Assembly: GCA_947480335.1 (NCBI GenBank)
Contig: CANKCB010000004.1
Coordinates: 1 to 64,000, forward strand
Length of the DNA stretch: 64,000 nt
Origin: Gammaproteobacteria bacterium
GTDB lineage: Bacteria > Pseudomonadota > Gammaproteobacteria > Eutrophobiales > Eutrophobiaceae
Reading direction: 5' to 3'
Positions within the stretch are counted from its first letter, which is position 1. Each line of letters begins with the position of its first letter. Shown one piece after another: positions 17,488 to 27,600 of this stretch. The translations under genes and the position numbers were made by a program. A model generated the notes under the pieces. That model searched no databases. It was not told the DNA's origin and worked only from the letters and a program-made list of their open reading frames with translations.

Positions 17488-17518
17488 TTACTGATAGTCG
17501 CCTGACCCCGTTTCGTCC

Positions 17519-17965
17519 ATGAGCAGTCTGAAAGATCGAATTAATGACGATGTAAAGACGGCCATGCGCAATAAGGACAAGGATCGCCTTGTCACCTTGC
17601 GCATGATTACTGCAGCCATCAAGCAGAAAGAAGTCGATGAACGGGTTGAGCTGGATGACACACGTATACTGGCCATCCTCGACAAGATGATCAGACAACA
17701 TCGCGATTCCATTTCGCAGTACGAATCCGCAGGTCGTCATGATCTGGTCGAAAAGGAAAAATCCGAACTGACCATTGTGCAATTCTATATGCCTGAGCAA
17801 CTGGGTGAAGACGAGCTTAAAAAACTTATCCAGTCAGCCATCCAGAGTACCGGAGCGACCACTGTAAAAGACATGGGTAAGGTCATGGGTATTATCCGTC
17901 CGCAAGTTCAAGGCCGTGCCGACATGGCTAAAACGGGTGAATTGGTAAAGGCCCTGCTGGGCTAA
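17519..17965 (+). CDS. GatB/YqeY domain protein
   Basis: This 148-residue helical protein matches the YqeY family, related to the tail domain of GatB (the tRNA-dependent amidotransferase subunit). MSSLKDRINDDVKTAMRNKDK, LRMITAAIKQKEVD and the C-terminal MGKVMGIIRPQVQGRADM segments are family hallmarks. A tRNA-binding role is suspected from the GatB relation; function is not established. Its location between rpsU and dnaG is a recurrent insertion in this operon in many proteobacteria. Confidence 0.93.
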   Translation: MSSLKDRINDDVKTAMRNKDKDRLVTLRMITAAIKQKEVDERVELDDTRILAILDKMIRQHRDSISQYESAGRHDLVEKEKSELTIVQFYMPEQLGEDELKKLIQSAIQSTGATTVKDMGKVMGIIRPQVQGRADMAKTGELVKALLG

Positions 17966-18048
17966 TCAAACGGCCCGAGCGGTTTAAGGGCTTAAATCTT
18001 TTTATAAATCTGTGCCTGAAGCGGCAACGCTGACTATACTTGAGCAGT

Positions 18049-19815
18049 ATGTCTGGAAGAATCCCACAATCCTTTATAGATGATCTGCTCGCCCGCACGG
18101 ATATCATCGATATCATCAATACCTTTGTCCCCTTGCGCAAGGCAGGCAAAAACTATCAGGCACTGTGCCCGTTTCACGACGAAAAATCCCCTTCATTCAG
18201 TGTCAGCCAGGACAAGCAGTTTTACCATTGCTTTGGTTGCGGTGCCAGTGGTACGGCGATTAGTTTCCTGATGGAATATAACCGGATGGAGTTCATAGAA
18301 GCCGTGGAAGAACTGGCCAATCGGGCAGGCGTCGAGGTACCACGCGATGGCAGTAAACCGGCAGCAGAAGATGGACTTACCGAATTATATGAACTGATGG
18401 AATTGATCGTCAGGTTTTTCCGCCAGCAACTACGCGAGCATCCGCAAGCAAATCGTGCGGTGGACTATCTGAAACAGCGTGGCTTGACCGGTGAAGTTGC
18501 CGGACACTTTGAGCTGGGATATGCCCCACCCGGCTGGGACAACCTGATCAAACAGTTCGGTCTATCCGATGCCGCGCAAGCCCGGCTGGGTAAAATCGGA
18601 ATGACGATACAACGCAGTGATACTGGCAAGGGATTTTACGACAGGTTCCGCGACCGCATCATGTTTCCAATCCGCGACCACCGGGGACGAGCCATAGGCT
18701 TTGGTGGCAGAACACTGGGTGATGAAAAACCAAAATATCTGAATTCTCCGGAAACCCCCCTATTTCATAAAGGCCGTGAATTATATGGTCTTTATCAGGC
18801 AAAACATCTGGCCAAACAACTGCCCCGTTTGTTTGTGGTGGAAGGCTATATGGACGTGGTCGCGCTGGTGCAGCATGGAATCACCAATGTGGTTGCCACA
18901 CTGGGCACGGCCGTAACAGCGGACCATCTGAACCGGATATTCAGAAATACTGATCAGGTTATTTTCTGTTTTGACGGAGATGAAGCGGGACGAAATGCCG
19001 CCTGGCGAGCCCTGGAAATTACCTTACCCCTGTTACGTGATGGTAAACAAGCCTGGTTCAGGTTTATGCCGGACGGCTATGATCCGGATGATTTTGTACG
19101 TGAAAAGGGTCGCGATTCTTTTGAGGATGCGGCCGGATTCATCCCCCTATCCGAGTATCTGATGAATACACTGAAGGCACGCAACGATTTATCTTCGCGC
19201 GAAGGCCGTTCGCGTCTGGTTGACACTGCCGTACCATTAATCTCTGAATTACCTCAAGGTGCCTTGCGACAGATTCTATTACGTGATGTGGCCAGTCTGG
19301 CCAAAACCCCTACCGAGGATATTGAGCCTTTATTGCATAACCAGAACAAGGCTCCCGGTAGATCCACCCTCAAACGTCCTGTTGGGAATAAAGAACGTAA
19401 TGCTGTAACTGCTATCATTGAGCTCATCCTGTTCCAGCCACAGCTGGCCATGTTGATTGAAAACCCGGCTGAGCTGGATGATATTCCGGTGGCAGGCACC
19501 GAGTTTCTGCGCCAACTCGTGGAACTGGTTCATAACCGGCCACAATTAACCTGTGCCGGATTAATCGAAAACTGGCGCGGCACCCGTTTTGAAACCAGAT
19601 TGAGAGAAATTGCCGCCTCCAGCGCAGACCGTACGTCCGAGCTGACCGAACCGGACCAGGAACTATTGGACGCGCTGGATGGACTGAGACAAGTGCGAAC
19701 CAGGCAATTACGCCAGCAAATGACATCTGTTGTTCGTATGAGCGACTTGTCTGAAGCCGACAAACAACAACTGCGAAACCCGAAGGGCAGACAGAAAACA
19801 CCGGTTGATAAGTAA
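18049..19815 (+). CDS. dnaG: DNA primase
   Basis: This 588-residue primase synthesises RNA primers for lagging-strand replication. The N-terminal CHC2 zinc finger is visible as CPFHDEKSPSF...FYHCFGCG (residues ~38-65). The Toprim catalytic core follows: VVEGYMDVVAL with the catalytic glutamate, TLGTAVT and FDGDEAGRNAA with the DxD. The C-terminal ~140 residues form the DnaB-binding domain. I chose the ATG at 18049 (MSGRIPQSF) over an in-frame TTG at 18040 because MxGRIPQ is the family start. It lies 83 bases after yqeY. Confidence 0.96.
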   Translation: MSGRIPQSFIDDLLARTDIIDIINTFVPLRKAGKNYQALCPFHDEKSPSFSVSQDKQFYHCFGCGASGTAISFLMEYNRMEFIEAVEELANRAGVEVPRDGSKPAAEDGLTELYELMELIVRFFRQQLREHPQANRAVDYLKQRGLTGEVAGHFELGYAPPGWDNLIKQFGLSDAAQARLGKIGMTIQRSDTGKGFYDRFRDRIMFPIRDHRGRAIGFGGRTLGDEKPKYLNSPETPLFHKGRELYGLYQAKHLAKQLPRLFVVEGYMDVVALVQHGITNVVATLGTAVTADHLNRIFRNTDQVIFCFDGDEAGRNAAWRALEITLPLLRDGKQAWFRFMPDGYDPDDFVREKGRDSFEDAAGFIPLSEYLMNTLKARNDLSSREGRSRLVDTAVPLISELPQGALRQILLRDVASLAKTPTEDIEPLLHNQNKAPGRSTLKRPVGNKERNAVTAIIELILFQPQLAMLIENPAELDDIPVAGTEFLRQLVELVHNRPQLTCAGLIENWRGTRFETRLREIAASSADRTSELTEPDQELLDALDGLRQVRTRQLRQQMTSVVRMSDLSEADKQQLRNPKGRQKTPVDK

Positions 19816-19845
19816 ATTAGAGTGGCACGACATGCACCCTTATGC

Positions 19846-19890
19846 TATAATAGTTGATTATTTTTCCGTTATTTTTGATTAAAAATCAAA
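19846..19890 (+). promoter_or_regulatory. Extended -10 promoter and AT-rich leader hairpin of rpoD
   Basis: A perfect TATAAT at 19846-19851 is preceded by TGC (extended -10, TGnTATAAT) and has no good -35. It lies about 60 bases before the rpoD ATG, after the dnaG stop, so rpoD can be transcribed separately from dnaG. The leader contains a TTTGATT/AATCAAA dyad at 19874-19890 close to the start region. Confidence 0.55.
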
Positions 19891-19909
19891 GGCTTATAAA
19901 GACCTGACT

Positions 19910-21817
19910 ATGCGAACAAAACAAACCAGACCTGCCAAACCAGTGCCAGCACCGATTGAGCCTGTAGAAGATGTGATAGATCCGAGTCTGGTGATCGACG
20001 AGGCCGATGAAGAATCACAACTGAAAATCCTGATTGCCAAAGGCAAGGAACAGGGTTTCCTGACCTACCATGAAGTCAATGAATCGCTGCCTGATGGCAT
20101 TGTCGATCCGGAACAGATAGAAGATATCGTTAACATGATTAACGATATGGGTATTGAAGTGCATGAATCACCGCCCGATCTGGACGTGTTAATGGCCGGC
20201 ACCGATGAGCCTGCCACCAATGAAGCAGCTCCTCCGCTGATAGGTGGCATTGAGAATGAATTCGGTCGCACCACGGATCCTGTGCGCATGTACATGCGGG
20301 AAATGGGTACGGTCGATCTGCTCACCCGTGAAGGCGAAATCAAGATAGCCAAACGGATTGAGGAAGGCATCTGTCAGATACTGACTGCACTGTCCACCTA
20401 CCCTGGCACGATCCAGTCCTTGCTGGACAGTTACAAGTCAGTCGAAAAGGAAGAAATGAAGCTGTCCGATATCATCATCGGATTTACTGATCAGGAAGAA
20501 TACCCGGACAGTGGTATTGTTGTTGAAAGTGCACTGGCTGCCAGTGTGGATACGGAAAGTGATGACGATGAAAGTGCTGAGGATTCAGATGATGAGCCTG
20601 AAGCAACGATAGACATTGAAGCCGTCAAGAAGAGTCTGGGTGAAGTCGGCAATATCTATGACAAGTTACTGAAATCCATCAAACGCAATGGTCGGCCGCA
20701 CAAAAAGACGGTTGAACTGAACAATGAATTGACCGAGAAATTTCTGGAGCTTCGGTTATCACCGAAATTTATCGAACGGCTGACCAGCAAGATTCGTGGA
20801 CTGATTGATCATATTCGTGGCACCGAGCGCGAAATCATGCGTCTGTGCGTAAAGACAGCGAACATGCCCCGCAAGGACTTTATCTCCTCGTTTCCAGGCA
20901 ATGAAATCAACACAAAATGGGCAGGTAATATCGCACGCTCGCAAAAAGCCTATGCGAAGGATATCAAGCTCATCCAGAATGAAATTGTCAGGATACAGGA
21001 ACGACTGGTCGCCATTTTTGATAACAGCCTGTTGACCCTCGATGAGGTCAAGGACATTAACCGCAAGATTTCAATCGGCGAAGCCAAGGCCCGTCGCGCG
21101 AAAAAAGAAATGGTTGAAGCCAATTTACGACTGGTCATTTCGATTGCCAAAAAATACACAAACCGTGGCCTGTTGTTCCTGGATTTGATACAGGAAGGTA
21201 ATATCGGTCTGATGAAGGCCGTTGATAAATTTGAATACCGTCGTGGTTACAAATTTTCAACCTATGCTACCTGGTGGATACGTCAGGCCATTACCCGTTC
21301 AATTGCGGATCAGGCCAGAACCATCCGCATTCCGGTGCATATGATCGAAACGATCAACAAGCTGAACCGCATTTCGCGTCAGATATTACAGGAAAAGGGT
21401 CGAGAGCCTACGCCGGAAGAACTGGCGGAAAAAATGGAAATGCCCGAAGATAAAATCAGGAAAGTGCTGAAAATTGCCAAGGAACCCATATCGATGGAAA
21501 CTCCGATCGGTGATGACGATGACTCACATCTGGGTGATTTTATCGAAGATACCAATACACTTGCACCGAATGAATTTGCCAATTTCGAGGGACTACGTGA
21601 TGCCACCAAGGCAGCGTTGGAAGGTCTGACTGCAAGGGAAGCCAAGGTGCTCAGAATGCGGTTTGGTATCAATATGAATACCGATCATACCCTTGAGGAA
21701 GTCGGCAAACAGTTTGATGTTACCCGTGAACGTATTCGTCAGATCGAGGCCAAGGCGCTGCGAAAACTGCGCCATCCCAGTCGCTCTGAAGAACTGAAGA
21801 CCTTCCTGGATCAGTAA
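19910..21817 (+). CDS. rpoD: RNA polymerase primary sigma factor (sigma-70)
   Basis: This is the 635-residue housekeeping sigma factor. Region 1.1 appears as [21 protein letters not shown], region 1.2 as [11 protein letters not shown] and regions 2.3-2.4 as [17 protein letters not shown]. Region 3 follows. Region 4.2 is [20 protein letters not shown] with the C-terminal [13 protein letters not shown]. About 35 residues rich in Pro and acidic residues precede region 1.1, longer than in E. coli. The non-conserved spacer between 1.2 and 2 holds an acidic run at about residues 216-235 ([15 protein letters not shown]), a feature shared with other gammaproteobacteria. Confidence 0.97.
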   Translation: MRTKQTRPAKPVPAPIEPVEDVIDPSLVIDEADEESQLKILIAKGKEQGFLTYHEVNESLPDGIVDPEQIEDIVNMINDMGIEVHESPPDLDVLMAGTDEPATNEAAPPLIGGIENEFGRTTDPVRMYMREMGTVDLLTREGEIKIAKRIEEGICQILTALSTYPGTIQSLLDSYKSVEKEEMKLSDIIIGFTDQEEYPDSGIVVESALAASVDTESDDDESAEDSDDEPEATIDIEAVKKSLGEVGNIYDKLLKSIKRNGRPHKKTVELNNELTEKFLELRLSPKFIERLTSKIRGLIDHIRGTEREIMRLCVKTANMPRKDFISSFPGNEINTKWAGNIARSQKAYAKDIKLIQNEIVRIQERLVAIFDNSLLTLDEVKDINRKISIGEAKARRAKKEMVEANLRLVISIAKKYTNRGLLFLDLIQEGNIGLMKAVDKFEYRRGYKFSTYATWWIRQAITRSIADQARTIRIPVHMIETINKLNRISRQILQEKGREPTPEELAEKMEMPEDKIRKVLKIAKEPISMETPIGDDDDSHLGDFIEDTNTLAPNEFANFEGLRDATKAALEGLTAREAKVLRMRFGINMNTDHTLEEVGKQFDVTRERIRQIEAKALRKLRHPSRSEELKTFLDQ

Positions 21818-21827
21818 GCCGAATAAA

Positions 21828-21859
21828 ACGGAGGGATCCTGATATCCGGCTCCTTCCGT
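21828..21859 (+). terminator. Weak hairpin downstream of rpoD
   Basis: ACGGAGG at 21828-21834 can pair with CCTTCCGT at 21852-21859, with one mismatch or bulge. It lies 10 bases after the rpoD stop and is followed by a moderately T-rich stretch (GTATTCCTGTTTTC). It could terminate rpoD transcription. Pairing is imperfect and the T-run is poor. Confidence 0.35.
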
Positions 21860-21922
21860 GTATTCCTGTTTTCAGGATATACTGGCAGTATCGGGTTTGA
21901 CATCCTGCCAGAGTATCAAATC

Positions 21923-21999
21923 GGGCCTGTAGCTCAGTTGGTTAGAGCAGTGGACTCATAATCCGAAGGTCGTAGGTTCAAGTCCTACCGGGCCCACCA
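21923..21999 (+). tRNA. ileX: tRNA with CAU anticodon, probably tRNA-Ile2 (lysidine type)
   Basis: This is a 77-base tRNA with CCA encoded. The acceptor stem pairs GGGCCTG with CGGGCCC, the D-arm is GCTCAGTTGGTTAGAGC, the anticodon loop is CTCATAA in a GGA/TCC-closed stem, and the T-arm contains GTTCAAGTCC. CAU could mean Met or Ile2. The C4-G69 and C5-G68 acceptor pairs are known TilS determinants for lysidine modification in E. coli, the start GGG... differs from E. coli elongator Met (GGC...), and E. coli ileX also lies near rpoD. On these grounds I favour Ile2, reading AUA after C34 is changed to lysidine. Confidence 0.85.
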
Positions 22000-22308
22000 T
22001 TTTAATACCCTGCCCCCGTCGATACTGCGTATACGCTAAGCTCTTTTTTCAACACTACCTTGCAAGATTGCTTTGATGTGAATTGTAAAATTATTTGCAC
22101 AATTGCTTTTTTTTATCTACAAAACAATACTTTAGTGTTATAAAAAATCTGTTCAGGACGACGTCGACGCGATCAATGGAAAAATCGACTCCAAGGAAAT
22201 AGAAACGCCTGGAAAAGAAGCTGATGAGGCCGCTGACGAAGCAAAAGAAAATTCCAGGTAATCTTTTCATAAATAAAAACTATATAGATGTCTGCCCAGG
22301 AGGCATTT
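22000..22308. other. Intergenic region after the tRNA with a coding remnant
   Basis: There is no complete gene. The 5' part is AT-rich. At about 22152-22260 an open frame with no start codon and an in-frame TAG upstream encodes a charged tail ending KEADEAADEAKENSR before a TAA. It looks like the 3' end of a small exported or coiled-coil-type gene whose beginning has been lost. A CAGGAGG ribosome-binding site at 22297-22303 belongs to the next gene. Decay next to a tRNA gene is typical of an old integration or excision site, but no integrase or repeated tRNA end is visible here. Confidence 0.5.
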
Positions 22309-23082
22309 ATGCTGCAAATCAAAGTTCGTTGCGTCGATAAACTGGCACTTATCAATTCAGATAGACCTCTACGTCTGTCTGCAATTATTGCGATTCTCAC
22401 GACTGGCTATTCTTTATTTGCCTTCGCGGATACCGCCATTGAAACGGAAACCGCCCAGATTGGTAAATACGGCGAGATCGGAATCAGTCAGTCATATGAG
22501 TACGCGAAGGCAAAAGACGGCAAGTCTGGCGGGACGCTCACTCAATTTGAATATGGACTAAGTGATCGGGCAGAAATTCTGATAGAGCCGTTTTTTTATG
22601 TATGGGAAAATCCCGATGGCGAGTCAAAGGTCGATGGCTTGGGTGATTTGGAAATTACTCCATCGTACGAATTTGTCACCGAGGATAATGGGATGCCTGC
22701 TATGCTGGCTGCGTTTAAACTCAAGGTGCCAACCGGTTCAAAAGATGCGGGAGGCAGTGGTAAATTCGATTACATGCCCTATATCATTCTCGGGCAACAT
22801 TATGCCGGCTGGACGTTCAACGTAAATCTGGGCGTCAATATCGTAACGCCGACTGATGGTGGAAAGTATGAAAAAGTCGCTACCTGGGCCGTGGAAACGG
22901 AAAGGGAAATAATGCCAAATTTGACGCTGCTACTTGAAGCGTTCAGCACCGAGGATAACGTAAACACAATATCAACGGCCCTGGAATATCAGGTCAGTAA
23001 AGATTTCAATGTATTTGGGGCTGCGGGCTACACTGAGGAAAACGAAGCCATCTTGCGGGCTGGATTTAATCTGGATTTCTAG
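22309..23082 (+). CDS. Outer-membrane beta-barrel protein, MetA-pathway/transporter-like
   Basis: This is a 257-residue exported protein. After a long signal region ending in LFAFADTAIE, alternating hydrophobic strands run to the C-terminus, which ends in a beta-signal-like aromatic (AGFNLDF). Phrases such as LTQFEYGLSDRAEILIEPFF, LGDLEITPSYEF, AAFKLKVPTGS and VNLGVNIVTP are characteristic of the Phenol_MetA_deg / putative transporter barrel family. The start at 22309 is set by the CAGGAGG six bases upstream; an ATG at 22288 lacks one. Substrate unknown; it may act with the beta-propeller protein encoded next. Confidence 0.75.
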   Translation: MLQIKVRCVDKLALINSDRPLRLSAIIAILTTGYSLFAFADTAIETETAQIGKYGEIGISQSYEYAKAKDGKSGGTLTQFEYGLSDRAEILIEPFFYVWENPDGESKVDGLGDLEITPSYEFVTEDNGMPAMLAAFKLKVPTGSKDAGGSGKFDYMPYIILGQHYAGWTFNVNLGVNIVTPTDGGKYEKVATWAVETEREIMPNLTLLLEAFSTEDNVNTISTALEYQVSKDFNVFGAAGYTEENEAILRAGFNLDF

Positions 23083-23261
23083 TTTGGTTTGGGCGATTCA
23101 ATAGCAAGACCTCTAACTAACTCTGACGACACTGCAAATCCGGTTGTGTCTTTGTCATTGCTTTTATATACTATTAGTATCCAGGAGCCTATCATCACCG
23201 TAACAATTCATGCTGACAGTAGTTTCATCTTTCCAGCATTTTTATCATACAGGAGTCCAGC

Positions 23262-24272
23262 ATGCGTATAATTTCCGATTTATTAATGCTGGTCATGGTC
23301 GTTATTGCTTCCCAGGTACAGGCAGCGGGACAATATTCAAAATTGACAGAGATCAAGATTAGCGGCGCTGGTCGATTCGATTATCTGACTGCGGATGGGC
23401 CAGGCAAACGACTATATGTATCACATGGTACTGAAGTCGTTGTCATTGATACGTTGACAAACACCATCGCAGGCGTGATAGCAGATACCCAGGGAGTTCA
23501 TGGAATTGCTGTTGCGCCTGAACTAGGAAAAGTCTACACATCGAATGGACGTGCTAACAATGTCAGCATTGTCGATATTAAATCACTGCAGACTCTGTCA
23601 ATGGTGGCAACAGGGGAAAATCCTGATGCCATTACCTATGATCAAAAACATCAGCAGGTGTGGGCGTTTAATAATGATGGCGAATCATTGACTGTGATTG
23701 ATGCAGTCAACGGTAAGGAGATTACTACTACGCCTCTTTCCGGCGTAGCAGAAACAGGCCAGGCTGACGCATCCATCGCCCGTATGTTTATCAATATTGA
23801 AGATAAAGATTCTGTTGATGTGGTGGATATGAAGACATACAAAGTAATTGCCAATTACAAGGTCGCTCCGGCTACCAGTCCGACAGGTATGGCCGTTGAT
23901 GAAACAACCCACCATCTATTTATTGGCGGCGGTGAGGCCCTGGTGATGATGGACACCCGTACCGGCAAATTAATCGACACGGTCCCGATATGTAGTGGTA
24001 CCGATGCCACTTCGTTCGATGCCGGAACCAGCACTGCCTTTGTATCGTGCCGTGATGGGCACATAATGATTATAGCTGTAAACGATGACAGGCTTTTGGT
24101 CACACAAACTCTCGATACCGCTGTCGGTTCCCGTACCATGACGCTGGATCCACTGACACATCGGATCTATACCGCAGCGGTAGATTATCTGCCAGCAGAT
24201 CCCACCAAGCCAGAGGCACGACCCCAGGCTGCACCTGAATCAATGCGGGTACTGGTCTATGCCCCTGATTGA
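23262..24272 (+). CDS. Exported YVTN-type beta-propeller protein (YncE-like)
   Basis: This 336-residue periplasmic protein has a signal peptide ending in SQVQAA. It then has about seven repeats of a beta-propeller with the motifs GKRLYVSHGTEVVVIDT, GKVYTSNGRANNVSIVDI, HQQVWAFNNDGESLTVID and HHLFIGGGEALVMMDT. These match the YVTN/YncE family. Family members bind DNA or partner proteins, or act beside metal- or cofactor-related exporters; no specific function is assigned. A CAGGAG ribosome-binding site precedes the ATG. It lies 179 bases after the barrel gene. Confidence 0.8.
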   Translation: MRIISDLLMLVMVVIASQVQAAGQYSKLTEIKISGAGRFDYLTADGPGKRLYVSHGTEVVVIDTLTNTIAGVIADTQGVHGIAVAPELGKVYTSNGRANNVSIVDIKSLQTLSMVATGENPDAITYDQKHQQVWAFNNDGESLTVIDAVNGKEITTTPLSGVAETGQADASIARMFINIEDKDSVDVVDMKTYKVIANYKVAPATSPTGMAVDETTHHLFIGGGEALVMMDTRTGKLIDTVPICSGTDATSFDAGTSTAFVSCRDGHIMIIAVNDDRLLVTQTLDTAVGSRTMTLDPLTHRIYTAAVDYLPADPTKPEARPQAAPESMRVLVYAPD

Positions 24273-24657
24273 ACAACACTGACGGAACCACTGTATTCGG
24301 CGTTTCATGACTCCCATCCACCTGCACCGGTACGGTTTGCGCATTTGATAGGGAAGAGTCGATCGTTACTCGTCGCCAGTTGTTGGTCGCCCATAAATTG
24401 AGTATGTAGTAATCATACTTCACGAAGCATTGAGAAATTGTCTAATCGTCATTCTGCCGTATCAGACTGTGTAAAAAGTCTATTCTGGTCCAGGAACTTT
24501 GGTAAGAATAACAGATCAGATCGGATATATTCATTAGAGGATATTGACGATGAAACGGAATTCAATTTCTCATCATATCAAACTTGTATAATCAGCTAAT
24601 CCATTCTGAATATAGTGGGATTAAATAGATGTCAACGTCTTATCAATAGCTCAAAGA
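24273..24657. other. 385-base intergenic region, no convincing gene
   Basis: This lies between the beta-propeller gene and the convergent RND operon. A 13-codon frame (MKRNSISHHIKLV) starting at 24550 has a GAGG ribosome-binding site but ends at once, and looks like a gene start that has been truncated. On the minus strand at about 24290-24423 there is an open frame opening MKYDYYILNLWATNNW that then runs into the beta-propeller gene in antisense; it may be a decayed remnant. I see no T-rich terminator hairpin. Confidence 0.4.
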
Positions 24658-27600
24658 TCACTGCACGCCTGTTATTTCAGAACTGCTTCCAGATGAAATG
24701 CGCCAGACCAGTTCTGGTAGAAACAAAAGATTCAGCAAGGTCGCACTGGCGAGACCGCCCAACACAGCAATGGCAATCGGCGCCTCGATCTCATAACCTG
24801 CGTGTCCAATGCCGAGAGCCATGGGTACGAGACCAAGCGCAGCAATCAGTGCCGTCATTAACATCGGTACAAAGCGTCCCGATATTGCTCGCCGCAACGT
24901 TTCTCGTGACCAGGGCAGGCCTTCAATATCCATTAACCGTTCCAGATAAGCGAGAAACATGATGGTATTGCGTGCGCCTATTCCAAATACCGCGATTAAT
25001 CCCACCAGAGAACCCAGGGTAAGCCCAACCCCCGTCATAACAATCGCTATCATGCTGCCGATCAGGCAGAAAGGCACATTGACCAGGGTCAGAAAGGCAA
25101 ACTGTTTACGCCTGAAGGCCAGCGTCATTATCAGTACTATCATTATGATCGACGCTGCGCTCATAACGGCCAGACGTATCTGTGCCGCTTCTGCCGCCTG
25201 CGCCTGACCTGTATAACTGACATAAACGTCCTGTGGTATTTTGACTTGTTCAGCCACCCGTGCCTGCACTTCCGACATAATGTCACTCAGGGGGCGATCA
25301 GCCGCATTAAAAGTGACCGCTACCCGACGCTCGCTACCGACGTGTTGTATCACCGCACGATCCTGTACCAGACTAATGTCAGCTATATTATGCAAAGGAA
25401 CCTGCAGATTATTACCGGCTATCATCAAACCCTGAAGTGTTTCCATATTATTACGATCTACAGGAGACAGAATAGCGACAACATCCACCACTCGATTGCC
25501 TGTAAAGGTTTGTCCGAGCAAGGTCCCTGCAAATGCCGTCTCTACGGTTGCTACAGCCTGCTCATGGTTAATACCGTATGCAGCAAGTCGTGCTGGATCC
25601 ATACGGATTGAAAGTGCCGGTGTACCGGTAATCTCTGGTACACGCAGATCAGCAAGACCGGGAATGCCCTGTATAGCCTGACCTATATCAGTAGCCGTCT
25701 GCTCAATCGAATCCAGATAGGGACCAGATATAACGATTACGGCCTGGGAGGTTTCGCCGGTCAGGGATTCGCTGATACGATCACCCAGAAAGGTCAGTAC
25801 TTCATTTTGAATACCGGGAATCTCTTCAAGTACCTCCCGGATCTGCTCCTGTGCCTGCTCTTCTGATTGCTCAAGCCCGGGTTTCAATTCGATGTGCAAT
25901 TCACTCCGATTAGGCCCCCAGGTATCTTCTCCTGCCTCCGCTCGTCCGGCCTGGTCCTCGACAGTGGCAATAAAAGGTAGCTTGAGTATTTCCCGATTGA
26001 TATGTTGGCCGATACGCATCATTTCGGCGAAAGAGATACTGGCGTTATTCGTAGTAACCTGTGCCACAAAATGTCCTTCACGAAATTGCGGCATGAATTC
26101 CGTCGGCAAGCGAAATAATCCTGCAACAGCACAAAGAAAGGCAAGTGCAATAGCAAAAAACAGATATCCCCAGAAGTGCCTGACCCAGTCCAGCACTTTA
26201 AGTTGTAGTTTCTTCAGCGCTAATATCCAGGCAGGTTCTGTTTCCGCATCGCTCGCTCTGAGTATCAGAGCAGCAAAGGCAGGGGTAATCGTAAGCGCCG
26301 TCATGAGTGATGCTATAACAGCGAGACAAAAAGCCAATGCTAATGGACCGACAAATCTACCCTGAACTCCCTCCATCAGTAAAATCGGCAACAGTGATAT
26401 CAAGATTACCAACGTACCAAATACCATCGAACCACGTATTTCTATCGAGGCAGACTCGGTAATGGCACTGCGATCGACTACGCCACCTTTGAGACCCGCT
26501 TCACGCTGCCTGCGCAGTATGTTTTCAATATCTATTATGGCGTCATCGACAAGTATTCCAAGGGCGACGGCAAATCCGCCGAGTGTCATCGTATTCAGCG
26601 ACTCACCGGCAACACTGAGCACAAGAATTGCTGCCATCAGTGATGCTGGTATCGTCAAAAAGGAAATCAATGCCGCACGCCAACTACGCAGAAATGCGTA
26701 CAGAAAGATCAAAATTAATACGGCACCGATAGCCAGCGAGTGTTCAAAGTTTACCAATGCCCGTTCTATAAAATTTGCCGGACGGTGTAGCTCCGGATAA
26801 AGCGTTATACCACGGGCTTCCAGTGCAGGTTTCAGTTCAGCCAGAGTTGCTTCCAAAGCATGGGTAACTGTAAGAGTGTTCGCACCGAATTGACCTGAAA
26901 TAGTCAGCAACACTCCAGGTCTGTCCTGTATGAGCGCGTCCCCCATCATTACTGCCGGGGCAATCGTAACATCGGCAATATCACCTAACACTATCGGGAC
27001 CCCGTCCTTGACCGTCACGACTGTTTGGCTTAATGCCACCGGATCCGTTGTGGACACCGGTGTTTCAATCAGGATACGCTGTGCCGCAGTATCAATAAAT
27101 CCTGCACCATGCAGCACCAGCGCACTACGACCAGCATTTAATACATCAGTCAGGTTAAGGCCCAATGCCGTAAGTCGATCCAGATGGGGCTGGATCTGGA
27201 TTTGGCGTACCGCCCCTCCAAAGGTATTGACGCGGGCTATGCCCGGTACACTCAGTATTCGTGGTTTGATGAGCCAGTCTGCGGTGTCACGTAACTCAAA
27301 CGCATCAATACTGTCGGATACCAGACCCACTTTCAATAAATCCATCGTGCTTGAGGTGAGTGGCGAAAGCTTCGGCTGACCAACATTGCCGGGTAACTGC
27401 CCCGCCAGACTGCTTACCTGTTCAGATACCCCTTGACGCACAAGGTACGGATCGGCGCCTTCATCAAATGTCAGTGTTACGACAGAAAGACCGGGGATGG
27501 ACTCTGATCGCAGAGACGAAAGTCCTGGTGCACCGTTGACCGCAGACTCAACCGGGCGGGTGACGATTTCCTCAACTTGTTCCGGCGTAAGGCCTGGGGC

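Noticed and set aside
21897-21922. TTGACA directly before the tRNA as its promoter
   Set aside because: The only -10-like hexamer downstream (TATCAA) is 11 bases away, too close, and the next possible position lies inside the tRNA itself.
24959-27379. Several open frames of 80-157 residues on the plus strand opposite the RND pump gene
   Set aside because: They mirror the codons of the pump gene, have low-complexity Ser/Arg/Ala-rich translations and no ribosome-binding sites. They are antisense shadows.
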